64,000 nt of DNA from Macrolepiota albuminosa (Eukaryota; Basidiomycota; Agaricomycetes; Agaricales; Agaricaceae): contig JAMWFC010000117.1 of the NCBI GenBank assembly GCA_027475525.1, positions 3,892,183-3,956,182 of the forward strand, written 5' to 3'. Position numbers and translations under genes: made by a program. This document shows positions 1 to 12,200 of the stretch, in pieces. Below the pieces are notes generated by a model that was given only the letters and a program-made list of their open reading frames with translations, was not told the DNA's origin and did not search any database. How positions within the stretch are numbered: position 1 is the first letter of the stretch; each line of letters starts with the position of its first letter.

Positions 1-107
1 GCACAACACTCTACTGTTGTTTCTCTTCTTGCTCAAGGGTATTCTCTGGTCAGATTGGGGCTCAAACTGGTCTAGGGAAGTCTACTACTAGGAGGATTGG
101 TAGAGAG

Positions 108-1066
108 TTGGAGATGGACAAGGAAAACCATCCTGGAGGCCATCCTGCTAAGCTTACTCCATGTGATAAACAGGCTATTGTTCAACAAATCTCAACTGGG
201 AGACTTGATACAGCTGTCCAGGCCACTAATTTTATCAACAACATCATTTCCAACCCTGTCTCTTCCAAGACTGTCTGGAATGTGTTGAAGGAGGAGGGGT
301 ATTGGTCTGCTACCAAGAGAAAAGTTTCTATGCTCAAAGCTAAACATTGACAACTACAGCTTAAATGGGCTCAGAAGCATCAGAACTGGACTATAGAGGA
401 CTGGAAAAGGGTGTTGTGAACAGATGAGACAAAGATTAACAGGATTGGGTCAGATGGGAAGCAGTATGTGTGGAAGCTACAAGAAGAAGACATTTCAGAC
501 CAAACAACTACATCTACTGTGAAGCATGGAGGAGGGAATAATCTCATGGTATGGGGCTGTATGAGTTGGAATGGGGTAGAAAAGCTTGTAGAGGTGGTGG
601 GGATCATGAATGCAGAGCTTTTAGATGATGGAGCAAAGGAGAACTTTGAGAAGTTGGAGATGGAGGAGGGTGCCCACTACTTTCAACAGGACAATGACTC
701 CAAACACAACTCCAAGAGGGCTGACAAGTGGTTTGAGGACAACAACTTTAATGTCCTTTGGTGGCTAGCCCAATCCCCTGATCTCAACCCTATTGAACAT
801 CTCTGGGAGTACCTCAAAGAGCAACTTAGGCAATATGAAACACCTCCTTATGGTGTGCATGAATTATGGGAGAGGGTTGCAAAGGAGTGGGATGAAATAC
901 CACCAGAGGTATGCCAAAGACTAATAGAAGTGTGCATGAATTATGGGAGAGGGTTGCAAAGGAGTGGGATGAAATACCACCAGAGGTATGCCAAAGACTA
1001 ATAGAAAACATGCCTAGAAGGATTCAAGCAGTTATCAAGGCAAATGGAGGACATACAAAGTACTAG
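108..1066 (+). pseudogene. Tc1-type DD34E transposase, broken
   Basis: Cut-and-paste transposase relic. The start at 108 leads into a helix-turn-helix DNA-binding region (about residues 14-75). The catalytic part follows: TDET at about 420, QQDND near 690, and SPDLNPIEHLW near 780, with 34 residues between the second Asp and the Glu, the Tc1 spacing. Breaks are TGA at 348-350 (expected Arg), TGA at 417-419 (expected Trp in the motif before TDET), and a 77-bp tandem duplication (853-1006) that shifts the frame near the C-terminus. Reading only one duplicate copy leads into a normal Tc1 ending (MPRRIQAVIK-like, stop at 1064-1066). The duplication is probably an assembly artefact; the stops look like real decay. 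Confidence 0.88.
853..1006. repeat. 77-bp tandem duplication, perfect
   Basis: 853-929 equals 930-1006, in the Tc1 transposase; shifts its frame. Confidence 0.97.
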
Positions 1067-1267
1067 ATACTAAAATTAGAGATGCTCAAAAAACTGTCCC
1101 AATGAGTGAATATTTTAAAATGGCTATTGCTCCATCAGTTTTGATCTTGATTACATAAACCTAGATTTATTTTGTAGCTACGATGCCATAGTATTTTACA
1201 TGATTTAATCAGAATTTTATGTACTTCCCATCCTTCATGCCAATGTCATCTTTCAAAAAGTATGAAA

Positions 1268-1293
1268 CATTGGGACAGTTTTTTGAGCCACTG
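1268..1293 (-). repeat. Tc1 right terminal inverted repeat
   Basis: Ends in CCACTG followed by TA. Its inner 20 bp match the reverse complement of 1085-1104 exactly. Confidence 0.8.
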
Positions 1294-1332
1294 TATCTCT
1301 CGATACTTGACACCAGTTCATTATTATATTGT

Positions 1333-1629
1333 CTATTGTACACAAATATACCATCGTTCTGCAATCATGCTGCGACAATAAGGATGAGGCATCAAGGATC
1401 GAGAACGAATCTGAGGAAGTGATAGAGAGGAATATGGGTGGTACCTGTGCAAACCAGTGTGCAAATTGAGGTTGTGTGTAGTGTGCTCATATGTTGTTGT
1501 TTGGTACTGAGGCTCAGGAGCAATAGGACCAGCTTGGTAGAGTGTATTATTTTGTTGAAGACGAGGCTTGTAGGCGTTCAATAGGGAGTCAACATGATAC
1601 TCGGCAAGGGAGGAGATGAATGCATCCAT
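1333..1629 (-). other. 98-residue ORF downstream of the DIRS RT-RH relic
   Basis: Begins MDAFISSLAEY and runs open almost to the Tc1 insertion, which may have truncated it. Its place after RT-RH would suit the next gene of a DIRS element, but no recombinase motif is present. Unrecognised; it may be chance. Confidence 0.25.
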
Positions 1630-1809
1630 AGTGTGTAGGCTAAGAACAGATAAGAGAAGACGGTACTATTGATTTGTAATATGCAGAAATGTGATAATGA
1701 CAAGGCAAGTATCATGACGAGTATGGCATGTGGGTAGGTGACACTTAGGGTAGGTGACGCTAATAACTTAGTTCTCCTAGCGAAGGTAATATTAGACCTA
1801 ATGAACAGT

Positions 1810-3400
1810 TTAGTCCTTTGGTAAGGAAGTGAAAGTAATGCTGGGGCTAATGAATGGTTTCAGGTAGTCAGGAAGCACAGGGGGAAAAGGAAAAAGGTAT
1901 CGTCATGAGGGGAAAATGCCACAAGAAGGTCCATCGGCTAAGTTTTCCGCTGTTGGAATCCAGTTGACTGTTATCCATAGGTTGTTAAGCTGAAAATTTG
2001 ACATGATGTTTCGCAGTACGAAGTTTGAAGCCAGATTGAGAGATCTTCCTGAAGAGAGAGCACCAATGCATCCAGAGTTATCAGAACGCAGGACTATATG
2101 CATGTTGTTATAGTGTGCCGTGGTCAATGTACGTACTGCTAAGTCCAATGCCACCATTTCAGCCCAACCTATGTTGCGTTCCGGAGATGACCATCCTGGT
2201 AATAGCTTCCAGGCCAGCCACTTCCCATTCAGGACAAATCCGATACCCTGAGAGGTTGAAGCATCAACATGGACGTTTAGGTTGAGTGGAGGAGGGGGGC
2301 AATAGATGGGTAAGGTGCAATCTGAATGTAGTGTCGTTGTCTACCATTGAATTTTGTTGTTGAGTGCTGGAGTCACCTGATGTTGAGTCCACGGTGTACT
2401 ATCCAGAGAGAAGGATGCCTGAAAGCAATAAAAGGCTGGCATGTGAGATCGTCCTTGTGGGACTACAAGTTTAACATGATTGAGAGACCCAATGAGAGAT
2501 TCAATAGTGTGGAGGTTCATGGGTGTACCTGTAGACCACTGTTCGAGTTTAGAAAGATATTTTTCCCTCTTTTTGATAGGTAGAGAAACAGTCTTGTCAA
2601 GAAGTGACCATTTGAATCTGATGTATGTGAAGGTCTCCGAGAAAGGAATGAATTTTTCTGGTGCCCATGGCCACCTGAGGTCAGATGTGATGTCCCAGAT
2701 GAGCTTCTCGTCGTACTTAAAGACAGTGTTCCCTTTGGAGTCATAGTGCCTGAAGTGGAAGAAAATGAAATCGTCTACCCACTTCAAGACTGATTTGACC
2801 CCAGCATGCTTGTAGATGGATACAATGGCATCAGCAACTGAACTGAATATTCCCGGGGTGGGGGAAATTCCAAAGTTCAGTCGGTGATCGAATATGACTT
2901 TGCCGTTGATGGACAGGGCTGTGAAACAGTGTTGGGATAGGTCAGTTGGGATATTGTGAAAGGCAGAGTCGACGTCAAAGACTGCTGCCTCTGTGCCTAC
3001 TGGAGCATCAGCAACCTGAAGCCAGCATGCATAGAACGTGCTCCAGTCGCATTGGAAGTGTTTTGTATCAATGTGTGAATTAACTGATGGGATGAGAGGA
3101 TTGTCGTGAGGATGAGAGTGATCAACGGTGATATGGAATTTTCCGGGGGTGCGTTTGATGACATTCAGAGGGGTGGTTCTGTAGTGACCAACCCACTGCT
3201 GAACTTGGTCAGGGGAATAGCCAATGGAGACTCGACCTAGTTCACGTTCGGAAGCATATTTATTGATGATGAAGGTATGATGTTTGGGTATCTTGTAATA
3301 ATTATGAGGTGAATATGTAGTAGTAATATTAAATGTTTCGAGTCCTGTATAATGTATCAGACACCTAAGGCAGGACACTTTGTGCTTCTTGATGGCACGT
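1810..3400 (-). pseudogene. DIRS-type reverse transcriptase-RNase H, broken
   Basis: Replicative polymerase fragment. RT motifs in order are a TTPLNVI block, FDVDSAFHNIP, a LNFGISPTPG block and the active site KWVDDF (about 2780). The RNase H part follows in the same frame (VHVDAST near 2255, LRSDNSG near 2080, ADGPS near 1930), then a Pro-rich tail ending TAA near 1810. In-frame stops are TAG at 2341-2343 and TGA at 1903-1905, the latter probably an Arg codon. No ATG was found at the N-terminus, and an upstream GTG at 3378 is not a credible fungal start, so the gene is 5'-truncated. The domain order and VDDF motif fit DIRS elements of Agaricomycetes. Not functional. Confidence 0.82.
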
Positions 3401-3527
3401 TAGGGAGGTTATTTGTGACAACGGAAAGTACCCTAAGGTGAAGGAGGGTCATGCAGTTATGCTTCTTTTTCCTAAAATGGAACCTCCCGAGATTTCCGAT
3501 TACCGTCCAACCTCCACTTATGTATCT

Positions 3528-3637
3528 TGTTAGAAAAACAGACTGTACCTAAGAACACGTATAAGATTCCCTCAGTCCGGTGTAATTGACTAAGCATTTC
3601 ACTGTACCTAAGAACATGTATAAGATTCTACGGCACA
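3528..3637 (-). repeat. copia 3' LTR
   Basis: Starts TGTTAG on the plus strand and ends CA. It contains two copies of a roughly 27-bp internal repeat (CTGTACCTAAGAACA...). The stop codon of pol (3628-3630) lies inside it. Confidence 0.85.
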
Positions 3638-6600
3638 GTCAGGGCTTTCGTGAAGATGTCGGCCGTGTTCTCTTTTGAGAGGACTCGTAGAAGGCAGACT
3701 TCTCCTGACTGAACTCGTTCACGTAGAAAGTGATACTTAATATCGATGTGCTTTACTTGTGCATGTAGGAGTGGGTCTTCGGAGAGTGCAATTGCGGAAT
3801 CATTATCGCAGAACATGTGCATCGGCGCGTGGGTGAGATCGTGGCCAATATCTCGCAGCAGTGCCCGGAGCCAGATGCATTCCTGAGCGCACTCAAAAGC
3901 TGCCATGTACTCCGCCTCACATGATGAGGCCGCCACCGTCCGTTGTTTCCCGACAGCCCATGAGATGCTTCCCGAGCCAAGATCCCAGGTATAGCCTCCG
4001 ACGCTCCTCCTGGTGTCTGGGCAGCTTGCCCAGTCGGAATCGGTGAATCCTGTCAGCCTTATATCATTCGTACCTCCCAAATGAAGTTGTAGATCTCGCG
4101 TGCCCTTCAGGTAGCGAACAAGGCGTATCGCTGCGTTCCAGTGGGAGGTCGCGTAAGAATCAAGGTACTGTGTCAGCTGCTGGACCGCAAACACGATGTC
4201 GGGACGCGTCGAGATTGCCAGGTATAGGAGGCAACCGACAAGCTGCCGGTATGGAGTGTTTTTGAGTACACGCCGTTCTTTGTGGGTAAGGGTGGCCTGG
4301 TCGATACGTCGCAGCTTGGTGTTTGGATCCATGGGAGGGAAAGAGGTGTCGCATTTTTCTGGCCGAATTGGCTGATGATTTTGTCGATAAGGGCTGTTTG
4401 CGAGAGCCTAACTGAACGATTTTCACGGTCCCAGTCTACTGCGATACCGACCACAAAGCGAGGGGTGCCAAGATCCGAAATAGTCCATACGCTGCGCATT
4501 TGATCCTTGAAGCGTTCGTTTTCGGCTTTACTGCTCGCAATAGAGAGGAAGTCATCTACGTGTAGAGCTGCAATGACAGAACCATGGTCAGTGGTGCGAT
4601 AAAATATGCACGACTCGCATGCCAAGCGTTTGAATCCCCACTCAGCCATGTTGTTGTTCACGGCTTCATTCCAGATCCTCCCAGCCTGCTTCATACCGTA
4701 TAAGCCACGCATCAGCTTCCAGACCCAATCCTCCTTTCCTTCTACTTCGAATCCTTCCGGTTGTTTCATATACTGCGTCTCATCCTCGGGGAGGATTCCG
4801 TATAGGAATGCCGTCTTGACGTCAATCTGGGTTGCGTCCCAGCCCTTCACAGCGGCTAAGTGAAGTAATATATGCCATGATTCCATGCGTGCAGTTGGTG
4901 AGGTCGTTTTCGTATAATCTTGACCATAAACTTGTTCGTACCCCCGAAAGACTAACCTTACTTTGAACCGAACGGCATTCCCATGCTCGTCACGCTTAAT
5001 TTTGAAAATGGGACGCCCTGTTCTCACCTTTTGCCCAGCAGGTACTGCAGATCGAGGAACAAGCTCATATACCCCCATTTCATGGAGGGACTTGAGTTCA
5101 TCCCTGTAAGCGGTCGCCCATCGGTCAGCGTCACCTGATACCTTAGCTTCTGCCCATGATCGCAGTTTGTTGCTGACGTTAGGTACTGAAGACTGGTGGT
5201 CAAGGTCTTGGACGGCAGTGAGTAGATGCTCGATGTCTTCTTGGGACGCGATGTTGGCAAGATCAGGTACATCAGAGGCCTGGCTCAATTCCTTGGTGCC
5301 TTGATTGGTTACTCCCGAGTTCGAATTTGATGCCCTGTTTGCTCCACGCTGCACCCTGAGTCTCTCACCTGCTGCGATCGACTCCTGCACGGCTCTCTGA
5401 GTCCGTGACAGTGGTGGGTTCTCAGGATCGGCCCTTTCGGTGGGTATAGGTATTCGACTGGATCGTCGAGGGAGGGGTGCAGGCTCGTCCTGCTGTTCAA
5501 CTTGGGCATCTTCATGGGGGATCTGTGATACTCCTCCTGAATGGGCGGTGATGTCATCATCAAAGGCAATAGGGTCTGTTTGTGTGGGGGCAACTAGTTT
5601 GATCAGCTGAGTGGTAATGGCATCGGGAGTAGGGGCTGAGGTATGAGGTTGAGTAGTTCCTTCGTGGCTTTCGCAGAACTTAATGTGGTACGTTTCATAT
5701 ATCTTTCCAGAGACCCTGTCGTAGCACCTATACATCTTTGAGTTCCTCCCATATCCAATTAAGATACATTCAATTGACCGCGCATATATTTTCGGGTTAT
5801 GTTCAGCCAGGATCAATACGAACGCTTTGCATCCTATCTCTCTCATATATGAGTAGCTGGGGCGACGACCTGTCCATGCTTCATGGGGGGTGATGTTCTC
5901 GAGGGATTTGGTGAGTGTCCGTTTATGGAGGTGGGAGGCAGTCATGTAAAATTTGTCCCACATGTTGGGAGGACATCCCGCAGCTATTTGCATAGCTCGT
6001 GCCTTACCCATGAGGGTACGGTGCATGCGCTCAACGCGTCTGATGTGTGCTGACGTATATGGGGCGCCGAATTGTTGCTCAGAGCCTTGAGATAGAAGCC
6101 ACAATTCTACCTGGTGTCCCACAAGTTCACTGTTGTGCCCAGTTCTGTATGTGCCGAGCTTCTCTTGGACTTCGTTTTCGTGAGCAATCTGCCAAGCTCT
6201 TAGGTGTGTGAATGCCTCTGATTTGTGCCTGAGAAGTATTGACCAGTGTTTGCTCGTATAATCATCAACCACGTTCATGATGTATTTGTAGCCACCACGA
6301 GATACAATGGCCTGGGGCCCTGCTAGATCAACCCACACAATTTCTAATCTACGCGTCGCTCTCCATCCTCCCTCCCGCACCTTAGGGACCGTGTTTCTCG
6401 TCTGTTTGCCGAGAATACATGAGTCACATTTGGGCGGTTTTGAGGGAAAGACAGCGGGCATACCTGGGACCATTCCAGTCTTTGCCATGTCAAGGACGGT
6501 TTGGTAGTTGGCATGCCCAAGTCGGCGATGCCAAGTTTCCAAGCTGCTGACGTGCTGAGCAGTGAACATGTGATGAGTGGTTGTTGTGGAGCTGAGGTTT

Positions 6601-8210
6601 AGACGATACAGTCGTTGATCTGATGTAAGGGGGCCTTGTGCCACAATTGCACGGGTGGATCTATCGATGATTTTGACGGACGTGTTGTCGAATACGGAGT
6701 CAAGCTTAGAGCAGGATGCAAGCAAGCTTACGGAGATGAGACGGACGGTGGCATCGGGGATGTAGAGTGCATCCTGTAAGGTGATGTCTGCACCTTTCAC
6801 TATATGTAATTGGATGTTCCCAATTCCTATAGCTGCAACACTGGAACCTCCTAGTCCCTTCACGCTCCGTGGGGGAATCAGTTTAAGGGAGACAAAATCA
6901 CTGCGGTATGGGGAGATGTGAACTGTGGCCCCAGAATCCACCAGGAACGGAGTGGATTCTAGTGACGTTATGAGGGCACGCCCAGCTTGCGCAGACGGTG
7001 AGATGTCCATGATTGGTGCCTTTCCAGTGACGTGGTTTGCATGGGTGTCCCAGTTCACGGAGGTGCGTGTCTCACCAATCGCCATAAACCCGGTATGTTC
7101 CCACTGTTCCGTGCTCTTATTGAGAGTGTGGCACCCAGGAGGGGTTTCAGTGTGACCGGCGATGCCGGCAAATGCAGCAGTGTCAGAGGGGGCAGGAAGT
7201 TGGCCAAGTTGAGTGGGATCGACGTACCATAGTTTTCTGTCTAATCCAGTCACAGCAACAAATGATTTTGCTGGGATAGTGGTTCTGGCAGATGGGTTGT
7301 TGGTCTGTGGACTAGATCTCCCTTTCGCATTCTTTGCTTCCTGTGCCTCGGCTATCGTTTTTCCGGCCATGCCTCCTCCCTTTCGAATGCAGAAAGCTTT
7401 TGTATGTCCTCGACAGGGCTTCTTGAGCGAGAAGCAGTTCTCACAACAGGTTGCCCCAGGGCCGTGATTGTGCCCTGGCAAGTCTGTTGGTCGTCCACCC
7501 CCTCTCACGCTGAAGGCCGTCGCATGACTGGATTTAGCTTTGGTGTTGATTATGGTCTGTGCGTTCTCCATAAGTGCGCGAATATCGGTGGGATTGCAGG
7601 GGGAGCTCTGGGTACATCTGCTGATGTGGGCAGACATGGAATTCTGCAGGGATTCAAAGCTTGAGTCGTTCAGACTGTTAAGTAACGTGATGCATGTGAA
7701 AAGGTCCTGATCAACCGTCCCAATATCAAAGACTTGTTTCACGACATCAGTGATGTGGCCAGCTGTGACGGGGAGAGGTTCGTTGGTGGAGCAATACGTT
7801 GATAATGCCTCCTGTAGGAGGGCAATCTGCTTAATCGGTCCCTCTCTCTGCGCACATGTTTTGAGGTCCGTGAAACACTTGGCAGCACCCTGGTCGGTGA
7901 CAAGATCACGATGTTCAGCGTCGTCCAAGGCGGACTTGATGAAGGTAATGGCAAGTCTGTCGTTTAGCCCCCAATTGGCATGTGCGCGAGGCTCGAGGTC
8001 AGCATCAGGCCGAACAGAAATGGTGTCAAAGACATGGGCGTACATGCCATTGAGGATGAGTGCGTCCTTGAGTTTGTCAGTCCACTGAGAGAAGTTCCCA
8101 TCAGCACGAGCGTATTTGGGTCCCTCCCACCTGTGGCGTATGACGCGCTCAGGGACTGAAGGGTTGGAAGCATCTGTAGGTGAAACTGAGGAGGGTGATA
8201 CGGGAGCCAT
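3628..8210 (-). pseudogene. copia Gag-Pol polyprotein, one frameshift
   Basis: Likely start is the Met at 8210 (MAPVSPSS); a 35-residue open stretch upstream is hydrophobic and probably not translated. Order: Gag with an atypical Cys/His cluster (CENC...GHTKAFC, near 7400); protease DSGA (near 6936); integrase zinc site WHRRLGH and CDSC (6540-6400); integrase core with VWVDLAGP, VVDDY and RRVERMHRTL (6340-6012); RT active site HVDDF (near 4560); RNase H TDSDW (near 4035), ending TADIFTKAL at the 3' LTR. A 1-nt shift near 4332-4340 separates RT from RNase H. The residue block RTGHNSE lies where most copia integrases have R-(S/T)-DNGGE, so the second catalytic Asp appears to be Gly. Otherwise open over about 1500 codons. 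Confidence 0.9.
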
Positions 8211-8402
8211 ACCAGGCAGAGATGCGAGAGCAAAAGATGTGCAGAGACAAAGACAATAGATAAAGAGACAAGGTACACGACGCGGCGCGGGATGATCGTA
8301 CGCGACGCGGCGCAAGATATGATCGGATTGGACCTGATTAGAGGGAGTCTTTCAAAACAAGGTCTGGTGTCGAATATTTCCTTAGAAAGTAGTCAACGAT
8401 AT

Positions 8403-8412
8403 GCCCATAACC
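8403..8412 (-). other. copia primer-binding site (half tRNA-iMet type)
   Basis: The ten bases directly inside the 5' LTR read GCCCATAACC on the plus strand, which is the anticodon arm of initiator tRNA-Met (CAT anticodon). The minus strand can therefore pair with an internal fragment of that tRNA, as described for Drosophila copia and yeast Ty5. Seen: the match and its position. Inferred: its use as a primer. Confidence 0.65.
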
Positions 8413-8522
8413 TGTTAGAAAAACAGACTGTACCTAAGAACACGTATAAGATTCCCTCAGTCCGATGTAATTGACTAAGCATTTCACTGTACCTAAGAAC
8501 ACGTATAAGATTCTACGGCACA
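8413..8522 (-). repeat. copia 5' LTR
   Basis: Matches 3528-3637 except at two transition sites. A further copy of its CTCAGTCCGG...GACT segment, which can fold as a small hairpin, lies outside at about 8566-8590. Confidence 0.85.
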
Positions 8523-8894
8523 GTCAGTAAATCTATAGTATCTCTAGTTTGTAATGTGACGTACCCCTCAGTCCGGTGTAATTGACTGAGGGTTCCTATG
8601 TAAAGCTGTCCAATATATAAGTATTCTGGTGGACAATGGGTCCATTGTCCACTTGTGCGATATTAAGTGGCACAATCGAATATGGTGGCCATCACATTGT
8701 GATGGCCCTATGTGACGAGTGGCGAGTGTCTGTGTGATATGTCTAAAGTCCAACATACCTCTGTACCTCCATACCTTCAAACCTTCACAACGCTGTACCT
8801 CTCAACCTCTCAACCCCAATGAACTCGCTATAACGTATTAGTCATGAGTATCCTCATCGTCCTCGACCACTATTTACGACGACTGTCAACAACC
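8523..8894 (+). other. Leader region upstream of the KDZ gene
   Basis: No ORF. It contains a TATA-like run (AATATATAAG near 8612) and, towards the gene, a CT-rich tract with repeated CTGTACCTC/ACCTTC words, typical of fungal 5' leaders. The 8566-8590 hairpin is shared with the copia LTR. Promoter role is inferred. Confidence 0.4.
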
Positions 8895-9086
8895 ATGCCT
8901 CCACCAAAGCACCCAACACGCGCTCAACAGCCTTCAACCTATACCCAATTGGGAAAGCAATTTACAAGCCCGATCAAACGTCGTGACAAAGCTAAAACTA
9001 CCACCTATGTTGATCCTATGGGAAAAAAGGAGGAAATCTCAAGGCTTAAGGCCAAACTCGAGATGCTCAGGAAGCAAGCAGCTGGG

Positions 9087-9240
9087 ATAATTGATCCCTC
9101 ATCACCAGTCGCAGTTGACGATGATCTTGACATCACACATGAACCTTCCGCTGTCGAAGCCATATAATTGATCCCTCATCACCAGTCGCAGTTGACGATG
9201 ATCTTGACATCACACATGAACCTTCCGCTGTCGAAGCCAT
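9087..9240. repeat. 77-bp tandem duplication, perfect
   Basis: 9087-9163 equals 9164-9240, in exon 1 of the KDZ gene; one copy alone keeps the frame open into the PWRTKPNQ block. Confidence 0.97.
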
Positions 9241-12200
9241 TACCGGCGACTATCACACAACTGATGACAATTTGCTCCCCGATCCTGACTGCATCGACAT
9301 ACCACAAAAGTCTAAGGATGAGCGCATCCCATGGCGTACAAAGCCAAATCAGGCAGCAAAGGACTTGTATTCAAACTGGATGAACCTTTTGGAACGGCTT
9401 GTAACACCCTTGCTGGAATACACCTCAAGTTTGATGGGGAAGGTTCCAGAAAGGGTTTTCACTATGAAGGCTAAGTGCAGGGGAGATAGTGGGTGTATGA
9501 CAAAGACAAGTGAAGTAGTGTGCTTGTTTCAGGACTGTGTGTACATCCTCGCTTTCAGTGCATCCACTCAGTAACGTATTGATCTTCCCAGACTTTCAGA
9601 AGATTTCCTTTGACTGGTGCCACTGCCAGGACCTTCCTTATGTTCTTGTAGTGCATGGACTGTTTCCTACTGCCCCCTTACATCCTCGCATGGCAATTTC
9701 CATTCATCTACTTGATTTTTACCGTGCTCTCTTTGAAAAGTCGTGTGATGCCATCAATGCTATGGCAAGTGCTTTAAACATGTTCTATAAACGCAGAGGG
9801 TTCGTCATTACAGATACAAAGGTACATAGCATTCTCCTCTTCAACATCACAGTTGCTAAAGAATATTTAGAGTGTGCCGATTCAGGATGCATTTCGTCGA
9901 GGTCTTGGTTATGCAGTGCAATGGTATGATAATGTACAAATACGTATGGAGCAGTTAGTCGATGCTGCAGTTCTTGATGCAGACTCTCATGTCGCGAGAA
10001 GCACTTTCACGCTACCTGCACAAACTGAGCTTGGGATGCCCAACCTTCATCCAATCTCATTGCCGCATTCACCTTCTAACATTTCCTCAATTACCCTGCC
10101 CTTTGGTGCTTGTTCAGAGCCTACGTCATCAGCTCAATTATATTCTGGCAAGTGTGCCTGAGTCCTCCAACAAAGGTGCCCATGTTGCTTTGGAGGTAAT
10201 CTATTTGGGCGCTCTTTGGAACATGAGTAGGTGTTTATAACTCCACAAGTAACTTTTCTCGACTTATGCCAATGTTTAGAGGTGGAGATATTCACGTATG
10301 CATTGACGGCAATTTCAATCATTGGCATTTACGATCTGCTGGGGATTCCCCCCATTTTTATGAACCATTCTTCATCATCCCCAAGGAGTTTGTTGATGAG
10401 GTTGGCACACAAATGGAAAATCTTTGAAAAATATGCAAACCTCGTCCTCACAAACCTGTTGTACCTGATGAGGCAATTGACGAGTGTGAATCCTCGCACA
10501 CTGCTGGCAATGGCTCTAATGTCAAGACAAATATGGATAGATTTGATGATGGTGGTCTCATGGCTCTTGTCTGTCGACACGATATTCCTATATTCCTGGC
10601 CAACATTGATACTCCTGGTGAGCAGCAGAAGTATGCTGTGGCTATGTTGCTCCATCTTTTTCAACTGCTCCCTCCACAAGCAACAGTGGCAGGGCTTTAT
10701 GACATTGCATGCGTGTTGGATCGGAGCCTTTACACTGTGAGTTTTCTCTCTACTTTGCTCCACAACTTTCATTTATTTTTCTAGTATGACTTCCTACCTT
10801 CCAACATCACTGGGCGACTTTTGTTAGCCACTAGTGTGATGCACGCCTTTGTACATCAATGGGCCTGCCAAATTGTCAATAATCCTTGCATTTGGACAGG
10901 TCTAGGCTTAACAGATGGTGAGGGCGTTGAGCGTCTTTGGTCACGAATGAGGAAACTGATTGCGGTAACGAGGGCATGTGGAGTTAGTATCTTCATTACT
11001 CATGTCTACTTTTCTCTAAGAAACATCTTCAGTGATCTTGACGACTTTACATTATCGATCGACAAGTTGCTTCAATTGGGAATGAATTATGCAATGATCT
11101 CGGTGCCTGGATTTGTTGCCGGCTTCAAAAAGGTATACAAGGGCAAGGGAGTCAGGCACATGAGATTCTGGAATCATGTCATGTTGAACCAGCCATTTTG
11201 CGGTCTGAATGGCAACTACAACAGGCATCTGAGCTGTCCATCAGGGCTCGTAAGTCTCTTCTTTCTTTTGCAGTTGCCTTCTCTTACAATCATTTCCAGA
11301 AGCACCGATTCGCCTCAAAAAGGAACTTGATACTGTCCTAGCATTACAAGGTGATCTAGAAACATGTGAAAAAACTCTTCAAATGACTCATGCCACATTG
11401 TCAAAGACACTACCATCAGTCAAATCCTTACGAATCCTTGGCAACCTTCAAGACCACCACGAGCAATTAAAAGACGATATAGAAGAACTCTATTCATCTC
11501 TTAGCATAGAAAATTCCTATCCTGAACTCTGTGGAGTTGACTTTGACTTCATCAAGTATCTTCTAATTGCTCGGGATCTTAAAATCAATGATCAAAAGCG
11601 GGCCATTGGGAGCTTTTTTGAGTGGGAGCGGCTTGATCAGGCTTCAGGTGGCTGAGACCAAACATTAGGTACCATTCCCTTCATTTGGCCAGCCATCATA
11701 ATTGTCTTTGCTCACTGTGGTTTGGCGTAGGTACCAAACTCCATCAGGCTACCTGTGCTGCCATCAAAAAACGTGCTCCTGCATTTATGGCCAGATTACA
11801 AAAGTATAATGACCTGTGTGCAACACTCGCAGCTATATATAAACCGGAATGGGCTGTTCCTTTACCAGAACCTCTACCAACTGAATTGTGGCCCTTATGT
11901 GATGCCCCCAGCCTGATGGAGGATGTGTGGATTAGTTGTCCAACTGATCGAGTTCCTCGCTGGCTCAGTGATGCTAATGTGCAGGCAGGTATCCATGCTC
12001 TTTTGAAGATTGATCGATGTGCTGAGGAGTATCGGCGGCTTCAAATGGAAGCTGTCAACCTTGTTCAATGGTTTTGCCATGAACTTACCACCATTGAAGT
12101 AGCCCTGATTGAGCCCAATAGTAAGTCTCCCAGTTGTCACTTTGTAATCAATGATTCCGACCAATAAACAAATGCATACCTTTGAGTTTCTCTCAAACAA

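Larger units (their letters stand above)
1..1293 (+). mobile_element. Tc1/mariner DNA transposon, right part
   Basis: The element holds a transposase relic followed by a right terminal inverted repeat that ends at 1293 and is followed by TA (1294-1295), the Tc1 target duplication. A 20-bp stretch at 1085-1104 is a perfect reverse complement of 1268-1287, so the right end has an inner and an outer repeat copy. The left end lies outside the window. It sits against a DIRS-like relic whose downstream part is cut off here, so the Tc1 copy probably inserted into that older element. Confidence 0.85.
1296..3527 (-). mobile_element. DIRS-like tyrosine-recombinase retroelement relic
   Basis: Contains an RT plus RNase H coding relic of DIRS type and a downstream ORF that may be the start of another element gene. 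It is bounded by a Tc1 insertion on one side (TA at 1294-1295) and a copia LTR on the other (from 3528). The recombinase and split repeats expected of a full DIRS element are not visible. Confidence 0.7.
3528..8522 (-). mobile_element. Ty1/copia retrotransposon, nearly complete
   Basis: Two 110-bp LTRs (3528-3637 and 8413-8522) flank one gag-pol reading frame on the minus strand. The LTRs differ at two positions, both transitions, so the insertion is fairly young. The primer site next to the 5' LTR resembles the initiator tRNA-Met anticodon arm. No 5-bp target duplication abuts the LTRs (TATCT on the left, GTCAG on the right), although TATCT does occur at 8539-8543, 16 bp outside the right LTR. 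One frameshift separates RT from RNase H. Confidence 0.9.

Noticed and set aside
10329..10772. 147-residue minus-strand ORF
   Set aside because: Complement of the KDZ core, whose plus-strand motifs are clear.
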